Part shown: positions 37,551-48,608 of the stretch, piece after piece
Layout: every line of letters begins with the position of its first letter
Numbering within the stretch: the stretch's first letter is position 1
From: Triplophysa rosa
Lineage: Eukaryota; Chordata; Actinopteri; Cypriniformes; Nemacheilidae
Direction of reading: 5' to 3'
DNA: 64,000 nt
Assembly: GCF_024868665.1 (NCBI RefSeq)
Contig: NC_079902.1
Coordinates: 10,980,266-11,044,265, forward strand
Notes under the pieces: model-generated
Told to the model about the DNA's origin: nothing
The model's input: only the letters and a program-made list of their open reading frames with translations
Databases searched by the model: none
Made by a program: the position numbers and the translations under genes

Positions 37551-38219
37551 TGTGCAGTTACCAACTTTCTTCAAAATGTCTTATTTATCAGTGTTTGTAT
37601 AAAAATACTTTATGTTGTATGGGCAAAACACTTGTCAGGGATGAATGTGATGGGGGTGGTGAACCTTGTGCTTCACACATATTTTCCTCATTCTATTTTT
37701 ATGGGTGTATCAAATCCGCTATTTAAACCTATACGGATAAGATGTTCTATTAAATGGACTATTTAATGTCCTTTCCAAAGTAATATTATTGTTTTAGTTT
37801 TACATATGTATTATATTTCAATTAGATGGTACCCTAACTTAACTTTAAAACTATTTCTAAATTGGAGTATTTAATAACCTTTTTCAGTAAAGTTTGTAAA
37901 ATGATACTGATCTTCTCAATTTGCAGATTCACAATATAGTTTTGTGTTGTTTGTGACTATTCAATTGTTAGTTGGATCTGTTTGTAGTTATCCACACATC
38001 TGTTTTGTTCCGGTATGACTCAGCTCAAAGCAGCGTACATCCAGCAGGAAAGTTTATCAAACACCCAGAACAGACCCCATGAGCATTTAAACATGTTGAA
38101 GTTGTTCTTTACTACATGAACTGAACAGAGGGCTCTGAAACTCTGGATTAAGTCTTACAAGATTACTAGTTTGGAGTACAACCTTCTTTAAATACGTTTT
38201 TTAAATGAGTACAAGTAAA

Positions 38220-39968
38220 ATGTCATTTTTGCTCATCATTTGGATACTTTTTACTCTGGATTTGTCTGAGTCTGTAAGTTTTAGCTAAAATACACTTTTT
38301 GCTTCTATTTTGTTTATGTAAATAACATTTGAACATTAAACTAAAGTAACTAAAAAGAAATGTTATTTGTGTTTTTGTGTGTTTAGTCACACGAAGGATG
38401 CCAAGAAGAGATAAATCTCCTTCATGCACAGCTGAAAAGCCTGCAACTTCGTGATACAAAGCAACAGGAGCTTATCCAACGCCTGTTGAATCTCAACCAT
38501 AGAGATCAGTCTTCCCTAAATGAGGGCACATTTTTTGACCTGCGTGACAAACAATACATAGGTTAAAGCTTTAGTTTTATCATTTTCTTAAGAGCGGACA
38601 TTCTTTTTGTGTATGTTGTATTTGTCTGACTTCAATGGCACAATGTGGTAGCCTACTAACAAAAATCATTCTGTCATATGTAGATTGTGCTCAGATTTTC
38701 AAAGATGGTCACACGCAAAGTGGATTTTACATGATTAAACCTTTGACAAGTCCAGCCAAGATCCGAGTATACTGCGATATGTCTGATGGGGGTGGATGGA
38801 CAATTTTCCAGAGACGTTCAGATGGTGGGCAGTCATTTGAAAGGTATGGCCATTTGTATACTGAGATATGTATATTACTTAAGCAATGAAAACCTTAATT
38901 TTACGTTTTAATTTTTAGAGATTGGAATGATTACAAAAACGGATTTGGTGACATGCAATCTGCTGATGGAGAGTTCTGGTTAGGAAATGACAATCTGTAT
39001 TATTTGACATCTCAAGGTGAGTTATTTCTACATAGTTTTTTTATTTCTACCTTAATTTTTCAGAAATACTTCTAAAAATATGTGTCATTGCCATTTCATT
39101 AAAACACTTTGTGTTTTGCAGATGATTACAATCTAAGAATCAATCTAGAAGACTTTGAGGGTAGCCACCGGTATGCAGTGTACAAAAAGATTAAAGTGGA
39201 TAATGAACAGGTTTATTTGTATTAAATTAATCTTTTCATACTGTGATTAATGACATAAGGATGAATATGTACAAATGTATGAATATCATTTATAGATTAA
39301 ATTTTTTATCTCTGTGTGGTGTTTATTGTTTAGTGTTCTAACTATCCCATTTGACATTGTCAGAATCATTACCAGCTACAGTTTGGTGAATACACTGGAA
39401 ATGCAGGTGATGCTCTCTCTGGCAGTTATCATCCTGAGGTTCAGTGGTGGGCCAGCCACCAAGGAATGAAATTCAGTACACGAGACCGGGATAATGACCG
39501 CTACGATCGCAATTGTGCTCAGGAGGACAAGGGTGGCTGGTGGTTTAACAGGTTAGAAAGTTTTTAAAAAAAATATCGAAGGTGTAAATGCCTGAAATTA
39601 TTTAAATATAATTTAATTTAATATAATTATAAAAATATATAATTGTGGTAACATATTCATTTCATGCATTACAAAACTAAACTTTTATTTAAAATAAAAA
39701 TGTTTTTAATGCTTAACTTTAAATAATAAAGAAAAGCAGATAGAAAGAGCCCAGCATAGATGAGAATTTACAATGCAAAAACATGCTCTTTCGCTTTTAT
39801 TCCTTTAGATGTCACTCTGCTAATCTGAATGGATTCTACCGCAGAGGTCCGTACAGTGCAGTGACTGATGATGGAATAGTGTGGTACCCATGGCACGGCT
39901 GGTGGTACTCTCTCAAATCTGTTCAAATGAAGATCAGACCAGCAAGCTTTGAGCCTAACGATGTTTAA
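38220..39968 (+). CDS. fgl1: Fibrinogen-like protein 1 (hepassocin)
   Basis: A secreted liver protein of the fibrinogen-related family; in mammals it acts as a hepatocyte mitogen and a ligand of the lymphocyte receptor LAG3. Seven exons: 38220-38273, 38387-38561, 38684-38843, 38919-39016, 39122-39210, 39364-39551 and 39809-39968 (TAA), joined in phase to 307 codons (312 in human). Residues 1-18 are a signal peptide ([16 protein letters not shown]). Exon 2 gives a short coiled coil ([13 protein letters not shown] and following), and from exon 3 on there is a fibrinogen C-terminal globe with its hallmark words [46 protein letters not shown] and [17 protein letters not shown]. Cysteines expected for the two disulfides are present. 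An in-frame ATG at 38,205 would add five residues (MSTSK). The close match in the last 60 residues separates it from fgl2, angiopoietins and ficolins. Confidence 0.95.
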
Positions 39969-40129
39969 GACGTATTGATCTGTCATTGTATTGGTATGAG
40001 TTTTTAAAAGGAGATGAATTTGTGGACGATGGCAAATAACATTATAATCAAGCTTATTAGTGAACCTCAGTTTCTTGACTATTTACACATCTAGTTTAAA
40101 AAGCACCTCACCTGTATGTAGTAGCCTAC

Positions 40130-40135
40130 AATAAA
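40130..40135 (+). terminator. fgl1: fgl1 polyadenylation signal
   Basis: AATAAA about 160 bp after the stop codon, followed by a GT-rich stretch (AGTGTTC). Confidence 0.75.
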
Positions 40136-40514
40136 GTGTTCAAGACATTATTGCTGCGTCTTCTGCCTTTCTAGCTGTGTTTCTCGAACTTCCAAGTTTT
40201 TTGTTGGAAATGATGTACAATTTAAAAATACACAAATACATGAAAAATTTCTACATTGAATATACATTGAAAAAGTTGTTTTCAAAAAGGAAAAGGAGAA
40301 AAGTAGGCTATACATCCTTGAGCTTATTTTATCTGAACTGAGTAAGCAAATAATTTCAGTCAAAAATATGAAGAATTGATCAATGTTCCCTTAAGGATGC
40401 TCCGACATAATTTTTTAAAACATTTTTATTATTACAGAATATACAAACATGAACATGATAAACACTCATACAAAAAGACACAAAGGAGTTATGACAGAAA
40501 ACTTTCGCGGTTTG

Positions 40515-42390
40515 CGTCTCTCACAATAGAGTCTAGCTGCAGACAATGCATTCTCAGCCGCGCATGCGCACTCGGACACATCCACTCTCAGCCGCACATG
40601 CGCACTCGGACACGTGAGCTGTGTCCCAATTCAGGGGCTGCAACCTTTAAGGTCGCGGACTTCAAAACGAGGACTTGGTTTTCAAAGCACGCAGCCTCAA
40701 AAGTTCAAGAAGTGAACTGAAATGAGACGGTCTAGCCTCTCGGAGGATTTCCTAATTGCGTGATTTGCGTCACCTGCTGATCCTGTTGCGTGGTGCCAGC
40801 AGGACACAGCAGAGACGTTTCTGACTTTTTTAAACAAACACGGAGCCAGAAAAAATATATTTTATTTTCGAGAATATGTAGATTAAAACAGCCCAACAGT
40901 ATATTAAATTAACCAACCTTACAAATTCAAAAAACACAATAATGCACCAATAATGTTAATTAACAACATCATATATAATATTAAAACACTGAAATCGACC
41001 GTTTTTGTGAATTACATACTTTTATTTAACTAAAGATTTGATAGATTGTTAAAAAATTTCAAGCCGTTACAGGCGCGCAATGAATCTCGGGATAGCTAAA
41101 GCTGTGAAGGATACATTTGTTGTATCCTTAAAAACCTGCGGAATTAAGGTCGCATTTTGGGGATGCTTTTGAAGCAACCTTTGAATCGGGACAGCCTTAC
41201 CAGCCTTCAGTCGCGCTGCTGTGACGCAATTGGTCTTAAAATGCAGCCTTCAAAGCACGCAGCCCCCGAATTGGGACACAACCATGCACTCTCAGCCGCA
41301 CATGCGCACTCGGACACATGCACTGGCCGTTTCTCAATATTCCTCCTTGTCTTTTTTTGTTTTTTTGTTTTTTTGTTTTTTTTTATCTTTATCAGTTTTA
41401 GTTCTGTTCCAAATCAAAGTTCACATCTAGCCAAGTACAGTTCAAATCCCCGGATGTGTTCTTGCTCCGCCCCTTTTATCGAGGTTGCATAGGGAGGTGA
41501 CTTGTGCGGACTTGATACGGGCCATAACCCAGAATTCAGTTCGCTCCAACTGACGTTCCGTAGTGGCGGAAGAGAGAACGCACAACTGTAAGTAATACAT
41601 TTGGAAATACTATTGTTATTATGTCACGAGAATTTAAGGCGAGAATATGGTTGTTTAGACTTCAAATCTGGCGTTGAATTATAAGGTTAGCCACTATTTG
41701 AAAATTTCTTCAGACGATTTCTGAGGTGGGAGATCCCCGGTAGTCAGCGCTTATATACTTGCCGAGGCCAGCCCTACTTCGGCAAGTGCTCCTGAAATAT
41801 ACTACTGCCAATAGCGTTGCTGTAGTGGTTCCATTTTGATTGATTAATTGATCGTTTTACTTATTTCACTTTCCTTTTTTTCTGTGTCTATTTTTTCCAC
41901 CACCGTCTTTCCCGCTTTTTTTATTTGAATTGAAAACGAGAAGAGTACGTTGTTTGATATTCAATTTTATTTCAAACGAAATTAATATAATCAGAGTAGG
42001 CAAATATTGCCTGAACCACATATTAATGTTTAATAGTTTTAAAATACAACAGAGGCAGCTGTATAATATCGTATTACACACGTTTTGCTAATTACATTTA
42101 ATATGTACATTAAAAATAAAAAACGAAAAGATATACATTGACGCTGATTGAAGCATGAGGTGCTGAGCTGCGCTATCAAGTACGCTGCTGTTCCATTTGT
42201 AAAATAACTGGACTTGCCTCCTTGCGTCTTCGGGAGTTCATTCTTCTGAGTCGAACTTGCCAAGTCCGATCTTGGAAGGACGCAAGTCCGGACTCTGCGA
42301 ACTTGGTATTGAGTACGGCCCATGTGTCATAATGCGCATGTGCGGCTGATAGTGCATAGTCTGCAGCCAGACTCTTCTCGTCTCTCACGC
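40515..42390. mobile_element. Compound foldback element between fgl1 and mtus1
   Basis: The left arm (from about 40,515) reads GTCTAGCTGCAGACAATGCA then CTCAGCCGCACATGCGCA; the right arm (42,300-42,390) reversed reads GTCTGGCTGCAGACTATGCA then ATCAGCCGCACATGCGCA. The left arm has three tandem copies of a roughly 34-bp unit, CACTCTCAGCCGCACATGCG plus CACTCGGACACAT, whereas the right arm has one. An inner inverted pair (GGCCGTTTCTCAATA at 41,325 and TATTGAGTACGGCC ending at 42,320) bounds a 996-bp interior. A separate element (next entry) is inserted in the left arm. No transposase frame; open frames in here are low-complexity or chance. Confidence 0.7.
40621..41279. mobile_element. GTGTCCCAATTC-ended DNA element inserted in the foldback arm
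   Basis: The ends GTGTCCCAATTCAGGGGCTG and AGCCCCCGAATTGGGACAC are inverted copies, 659 bp apart. Both sides are units of the 34-bp minisatellite of the host arm, which shows that it inserted into pre-existing repeats. Internal TTCAAAGCACGCAGCC appears near both ends. Ends of this type are common in non-autonomous hAT-like fish elements; I could not define a clean 8-bp duplication, so the superfamily is tentative. Confidence 0.75.
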
Positions 42391-42392
42391 AG

Positions 42393-42400
42393 TGACGTCA
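42393..42400. promoter_or_regulatory. mtus1: CRE-like palindrome upstream of mtus1 exon 1
   Basis: TGACGTCA is a perfect consensus for CREB/ATF factors. It lies about 100 bp before the presumed mtus1 first splice donor and directly at the right edge of the foldback element. The role is inferred from position only. Confidence 0.4.
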
Positions 42401-42429
42401 TTTAAACGGCGCTTGAGCCTCACCTGTGC

Positions 42430-42494
42430 AGTGCACGCGCTGCTGTTAACGTAAAAAAAATAGTGAAGCCTGTGGAATCGCGCTTGTTTGCTGG
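42430..42494 (+). promoter_or_regulatory. mtus1: Possible mtus1 non-coding exon 1
   Basis: A locally GC-rich stretch ends in a strong donor, TTTGCTGG|GTAAGTGAA, which has no coding partner nearby and could join the mtus1 exon 2 acceptor at 48,503 across a 6-kb intron. The 5' limit is arbitrary. Without transcript evidence this is a guess based on donor quality, CpG content and position. Confidence 0.4.
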
Positions 42495-42720
42495 GTAAGT
42501 GAAATGCGCTATTTACAGAAATTAAAAAGTCCTAGTAAATGTTTATCTTACCCCAAAATGCACTTCTTTACTTACTATTTACATTTAGTCCCTTATTAGT
42601 AAAGCTGGTTTTATCTGTTTGTCAGACCGTTTGGTGACCACATTTGGTTCAACCAGATTTTAAAGCAGCGTTTCTTGAATCACCATTAAACAGATCTTTT
42701 CAGGCTTACATCTACTGTAC

Positions 42721-42906
42721 ACTCTTAAAAAAATCTGCTTAGAACCTTTAACATCTGAAGAACCTTTCTGTTTCAAAAAAGGTTCTTTGTGGCGAAAAAG
42801 GGTTCTTCAGATTATACAAATTAAGAAAGAGATGGTTCTTTAAAGAACCTTTGACTGAATGGTTCTTTAAAGAACCTTTGACTGAATGGTTCTTTGTGGA
42901 ACCAAA
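42721..42906. mobile_element. AGAACC/GGTTCTT MITE with an internal tandem duplication
   Basis: Palindromic words GGTTCTTTAAAGAACC recur; a 27-bp unit (TGGTTCTTTAAAGAACCTTT plus GACTGAA) is present twice in tandem and begins a third time. The left part has AAAGGTTCTTTGTGGCG mirrored at the right by GGTTCTTTGTGGAACC. Non-coding. Confidence 0.75.
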
Positions 42907-45900
42907 TATATATAGCACGCAAATGACGAAAAATAATACTCATTTCATTAGTTACAAGGACAAGGTTATATTTTACACCTAACGCTACTACTGAACATTT
43001 ATTCACTCCTCTGCTATCCATAGGTCACACCTTTGTTTACCCCTTGTGTTATTTATAGAGAAAAAAGGCAGAACCCTAGGCCTCTGATATGTTAATGTCA
43101 GGTGCAAAAGACAATTTAAAGGCAGAGATCAGGAAATAGATTATGGTTTAGAGGGAGGCATGACCTCATGGGCAACATGAGCCGGGCACAAACAAGTTCC
43201 TTGTTCATTTGAAGACATGAAATGGGTTTGTTGTTGTCCTTTTTTTAAAAGAAGGAGCTCAGGTTTGATGGGTTAGGTAGGTTTAACTTTGATTATAAGT
43301 GTAAACATGTCATAAACAAGTATTGCTCTTCATTATCTTGAATCTGTAGAAAGCTCAAGGGCCAGAAGCTTTGTATTCCAGAGCAGGTGCCTGCACAGAC
43401 CTCATATAGGTACATTGTTACAGTTTAGGTTCTGCTTATAGAAGCATTGTATTTGATGTGCATTGGTATGGACTTGTACTGTTTGTAAGTGTAACCCTGC
43501 CTGTGAAAACCCAGCTAATGTCATTTTCTATTTACTGTTTTCTATGTAAATATAGAAAACCGTTTCCTATATCATTTCTTTTATAAAAAGTAGGGCCATG
43601 TCAAAGATTGAAATTAATGGTTGAAAAATCAAACTTGATGCTTGTTATCTCACAACTACATTATGAGACTTTATCCTGGTTTTACAAATCAGTATTTAAA
43701 ACTATTGATGATTAGCCAATTAAACAAATAGCTAAAGTAACAATGCTGAACCTGTTGTATTATCTGCTGTTGTAAAAATGTTTGTGAGGGAGGGTTATAA
43801 AAGAAATGTTCACGAAGCAGCTCACTGTTCAATGAACTGCAATAAATTACTTAATTGGTTGCTTAATCAAAATGGGCAATATTTGCCCAATCTGAATGGA
43901 TTCTTTCACAGACAAGGTTTAAGACTAGTCCAAGAATAAAATGAAAATTCGATCTGTCTTAACTGAAAATAAATTGCCCTGACATATCTTTAAATATGTC
44001 CTTGCCATTGTTTTGTCTCAAGATGCACACCAGAAATGTTTTTATCTAAGGCATTTTAATAAAAGCCACTTAAATATCCTAATTTAACTAAGGCCTAGTC
44101 CTGGCTTTAAACTAAGCCGTGTCTGTGAAACTGGACCATTATGTGCTGAATCATGGTTTAATTTTACTGAGAATTTTTTTTATAACCTATTTGGAAACAG
44201 TAATGCCCAGTGTCAACACCTAACTGGTGTCTTTTGTCTTTATGAGCCGCGGGAATTACTTTTGTATTGAATGTAGCAGCGTTTTGGACTTTTAATGATG
44301 TGGCGTCAGGACGTGCATTTCTTAAAGCACACCGTTCTTCAAGTCTATTTATACTTTTGGAATCTGTCCCTCAAAGAAAAGTAGTTGAAGTCCCTGCCCT
44401 GACATAGCCCTTCGGGGCAGCAGCAGTACATATCTCTTGGCGAAAGATCTGTTGTTGGGGGGCGTTCTGTTTCTTGGCTTGTATTGTCCATTCTGTGTCT
44501 CCTGCTATGTCGGGGGTTTATTCAAATATGTTATATGTGCAGCAGCAGCATTCCTTACATGCACACAGCAGCATGTTGTGAATGTATTGGCAGTAGCAAG
44601 TCTCAGTACTTGCTCCTCAGCAGCATCAGTTGCAGCAGCGTAGCAGATCTATTCCGCCAAGACCAAATACATTTATATGTCATGTACACTACCATGCTAA
44701 ACCCTCTGAGAGTTGTCATGACAGAACTACTATTTCTATTTAATCCAAAGAAAATACAGCTATTTTCGGTTAGTGTTAATAGCATATCGCTAAGAAATGC
44801 TGCTATTTTCACTTAGTGTAAACAGAACCTACTGCATTTTAAACTTCGTGTAAATAGCATCTACAGTATTGCAAATAGCTGCTGCCATTTTTATTTTTGG
44901 GTGAGCTATCACTTTAAGTAATATTGTGATGTCAACAGGTGGCTGGAAAATTAAAAGCTGTGTTGATTGTATGTCTCATTTATCAGTTTTTTATTTCTAT
45001 TATTATGTTTATTTTACTTTACACTCAAATATTTGCATGTGAATGTATCAGTAGCCTATGTGTATTTTTTCCAGCACAACATTTATCCGGCATTGCAGTG
45101 TTTTGCACCATTTATCTCATGTGGCCTAATTCCTTTAAAATGAATAAATAAAAATAAGCCTCTAGCTGGCTGCTTAGTAACTGCGAATGCTGCTTTTGGC
45201 CTCACATGCCCTGGCCACTCCCCTCATGTAGTAGGGCTTGTCTGGTATAGGGCAACCAGTTGCCGTCTCCTGTAAAGTTAGCCTTGAGGCATTATAGTGC
45301 ATTCAGTCAAGGCCTAGGTTGGAACTTGAACAGAGCTGTACGAGTAGAGGCGTGTTTTAGTATGCTAGGACAGCCCAAAAGCGTGCTGACAGCGACCCGG
45401 ACTCTGCCACATTCCTATGAGAGAGACCATTGCTGCAAGCCATGCAGGAAATGTATTGAAGAAGGCATTGCTGGTGTAGATGGGTATTGAAGAGTAGAGG
45501 GGTTAGTCTTGGCAGTCTTCATATACGCCCACAAGCAGAGTGGTGCGTTTAGTCTGGTGTAGTGTTTACCACAGCACTTATAGGATTGATACTGAGACGT
45601 GGAGCTGTGAGTGCTGCAGGAGTCTGAATGGGATTCGCTGAACTAACATAATGTTTTGCATGGTAGGACTTTCTTTTTATGTATTTTTTGGTTTATTAGT
45701 TAAATTACATGCCGCTGAGTATATATTAAATAATATAATGTGCTTCAGAAGAAAAAATATATGTTTTTTTATTTATTTCATTCTGAGAATGTTTTATACT
45801 TGATTTTTTAAATGGATATATTGTTCATCGATTTGAGCAATAAACTTGCATGGCTTTGTTTTCCTTGTTTTGTATTACATTAATGGCTGTGTTATTCAAT

Positions 45901-47590
45901 GTGTAGGTTTGCTTGTGCGTTATGCTATAAACTGATAAACCATAGATACCCCAGCTATTAAAGTATGACATGTAAACCTTTTTTCCAGACTAGGTAACTT
46001 TAACCGTCAACAATGACTAAATCACCTGTCGTATTCCATGTAGTCTTTTATGAGAGTGCAACGTATCATTTTTACGTCCCTTTTAAGATGAACTAAGACA
46101 CATTCATAAATTATTCTCCAGCCACAGTAGTAAGGTATTAACAGAGGGGCTCTTGTTTCTTTAATGCCCAGCGTTTGCATGAGCAGTCAGACTGTAAATG
46201 ACTAAGCACACTGTTGGTTCCTAAGGTAACCTTTCACATAGTCAGTGAGCCAAGTAAAGATTTTTTGATCTGCCTTGGTAAACACAACATATAGGCCCAT
46301 CTTAATCATATCTATAAGAAATACACTGTAGAGTTCATTCATTATAACAGAACGTCACACGTTGGAAAAAGTGGCTGAAAATGCATTTGTTCATTGGATT
46401 TACTGTACTTTGTTTGTGATGGAGCTGCCAGGTGATATGAATGTTAAAACGGCAAACTAATTCAACTTACAGAATTTAGGTTACAAAATATAAAAAATCT
46501 GTCTTATTCCAGTCTGTAGTTTGTTGCACAGTAAAGTCACTCAGGGCTTCGACACATTTACCTTGAAAGCATATTATGGTTCTTGAAAGCAGATTATGGT
46601 TCTCTTAATGTGAGTTTTGTTGGCGTTTTAAAAGAAGCTGGACAACAGAAAGCTCATCTCTGCATCTGCATTAACTGGCCTCTCTACTCATTGTACTTGA
46701 CAGAAGTGCATTAGAGCATGCAAGTCCCCTCACTCAGCAGAGATAAAGTATGCCATGTCTATTCCACTCCTGTCGAGTAGTGCAATGATGCTGTTAACAT
46801 ATAGAGAGACAGAACCAAATACGATGATTTGTCATTATATTTATTTTCATTTTTATCATAACATTTAATTAAGTTGTATTTGTTTTTGATCAAGACATGT
46901 TGGACAAACTCTAATGGTCATTATATCAATCTGGGTGGTGCATTTTGCAAGTAATGGCATGCGTGATAATCCCCAGCAAATCCTTTGTGTTTAAAAAAGG
47001 GGCTTGTCTGCTGAGGTGTAACCTTTCAATTACAGAGTTAGATATGTTCCTGCTAAACACAGCGAGGTGTTTTCACTAGCACTCAGGATTGCTTATCTAA
47101 ATACATGCTCTCCAGTTGACCTCTCATTTGTCTTAAACTCACAACATGTTACATCCAAGCCCCTTGACTGCACTACTGCAGTTCCTATTATTAATGCGCC
47201 TGTTTTTGACATGTAGTTTTTCTGCCAGCGTTTTTGGCCATATGTAAATTCTGCTCTTTGAAGTAATTGTTTCTGTTACTATTTGAATAAAAAAGAATGT
47301 GTGTTTTAACGAGCATTGTTTAGATATTATGTTTGGCCCCATGTTATACCTTTTGTTACAACACTATGCACCAAGGGGTCTTTTTAATTATCAGTGTAAG
47401 TTTTTGTGGTAAAACAAAAATAAGCTAGCATGATATGCCAACTTTTATCCTATGCTGTATCATTTAAAACATGTTTTCGTCCTACCTTGAGAAGGAACGG
47501 AATTTGATAAGATGAGGCACTTTAAATTTTAATGTGTTTTTCTAGCAAACACATGAAGAATTTATTAGGGGATTAGTTTCTCATGACACT
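42907..47590 (+). other. mtus1 intron 1, unassigned sequence
   Basis: Apart from the listed MITEs there is no recognisable exon. The block 45,180-45,660 is richer in GC than its surroundings and contains donor-like TGGTGTAG and GGTTAGTC words but no long frame; an alternative untranslated exon could hide there, but nothing proves it. Confidence 0.4.
43902..44137 (-). mobile_element. Uninterrupted copy of the TTTCACAGAC-ended MITE
   Basis: The ends TTTCACAGACAAGGTTTAAG and AAGCCGTGTCTGTGAAAC are inverted. Internal words (TGTTTTGTCTCAAGATGCAC, AAATATGTCCTTGCCATTG) are the reverse complement of those at 48.1 kb, so this is the empty-site counterpart of the interrupted element there. Confidence 0.85.
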
Positions 47591-47592
47591 AA

Positions 47593-48232
47593 GGCCCTGT
47601 TTCATAGACAAGGCTTAGCCTAAATCAGGACTATCCCTTACAAAAAAGACACACGAAATTCACATGTGCAAAAAACACGTGTGATCACATGTGAAATGTG
47701 TGTTTTTGGAACATTTTGGTGTGAATTCCATGTGAATTCCCACGTGAAACCCATGGGATAACATGTAAAAACCCATGGGATAACATATGCGACATGTCTC
47801 CACATGTGATCACATGTTCTTCACGTCACCACATGTTGCACATGTCATCCCATGGGTTTTTACATGTTATCCCATGGGTTTCACGTGGGAATTCACATGG
47901 AATTCACACCAAAATGTTCCAAAAACACACATTTCACATGTGATCACACGTGTTTTTTTGCACATGTTAAACACATGTTGTATACATGTGATCACATGCG
48001 AAAAACATGTGAAATTCATGTGTCTTTTCTGTAAGGGATGCCTTAGTTAATTTAGGCTATTTAAATCGCTTTTATTAAAATGCCTTAGAAACAACATTAC
48101 CGATGTGCATCTTGAGACAAAACAATGGCACCGACATATTTTAAGATATGTCAGGGCAAGATATTTTCAGTTAAAACTGCTCAAAATTTTTAGTCTGGCA
48201 CTAGCCTTAAGCCTCGTCTGTGAAACCGGGGC
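47593..48232 (+). mobile_element. TTTCAYAGAC-ended MITE interrupted by a palindromic element
   Basis: The ends CCCTGTTTCATAGACAAGGC and CTCGTCTGTGAAACCGGGG are inverted. Removing 47,635-48,037 leaves a continuous sequence that aligns end to end with the reverse complement of 43,902-44,137, including ATTAAAATGCCTTAGA and AGATATGTCAGGGCAA. Confidence 0.85.
47635..48037. mobile_element. Near-perfect 403-bp palindrome built of CACATG words
   Basis: It begins CCCTTACAAAAAAGACACAC and ends GTGTCTTTTCTGTAAGGG; the two halves are reverse complements almost to the centre near 47,836. The interior is a run of CACATGTG, CCCATGGGATAACATGT and GAATTCCATGTGAATTCCC words. AT flanks both sides (47,633-47,634 and 48,038-48,039), suggesting a 2-bp duplication. 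Two overlapping open frames (47,787-48,050) merely reflect the repeat words. Confidence 0.88.
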
Positions 48233-48608
48233 TAAAAGTAATTGGTCAATGGATTACGTAACATATCTACTAAAAGATTGCAGTACTTTTTTTTGCCCAA
48301 TGCAACAACAGGTCTTGCAAATATTTAGTAGTTCTAATTTTTGTTCTGTTTTTTTAACAAGTACCCTTAGTGAATTGAGTCAAGTATCACTGCCATGTCC
48401 TACTTTATTTTTATGATGGGTAATATCAATGTAAACTAGATGGCGGAGTGTTTTTTTTTTTATTCTGGCATATGTATGTTTAAAATGTTTATTCTCCTTT
48501 CAGGAACATTTACTGACAGAGTTTCAATAAAGTCCAAAAACTACAGTTCTCAAAACAAAATCCAGTTCAGACACTTCTGATGTAAAAATTCTCGACAACT
48601 GCAAGGGC

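Noticed and set aside
40376..41492. Several 70-114 codon frames between fgl1 and mtus1
   Set aside because: They lie in the compound foldback element and its guest, including a poly-T stretch; no conserved motif.
44437..44816. Frames of 68 and 110 codons in mtus1 intron 1
   Set aside because: Cys/Ser/Ala-rich translation of CAGCAG-type repeats, overlapping in two frames with no family signature or splice support.
47787..48050. Overlapping frames of 87 and 60 codons rich in His, Cys and Met
   Set aside because: Produced by the CACATG/CATGTG word repeats of the palindromic element.
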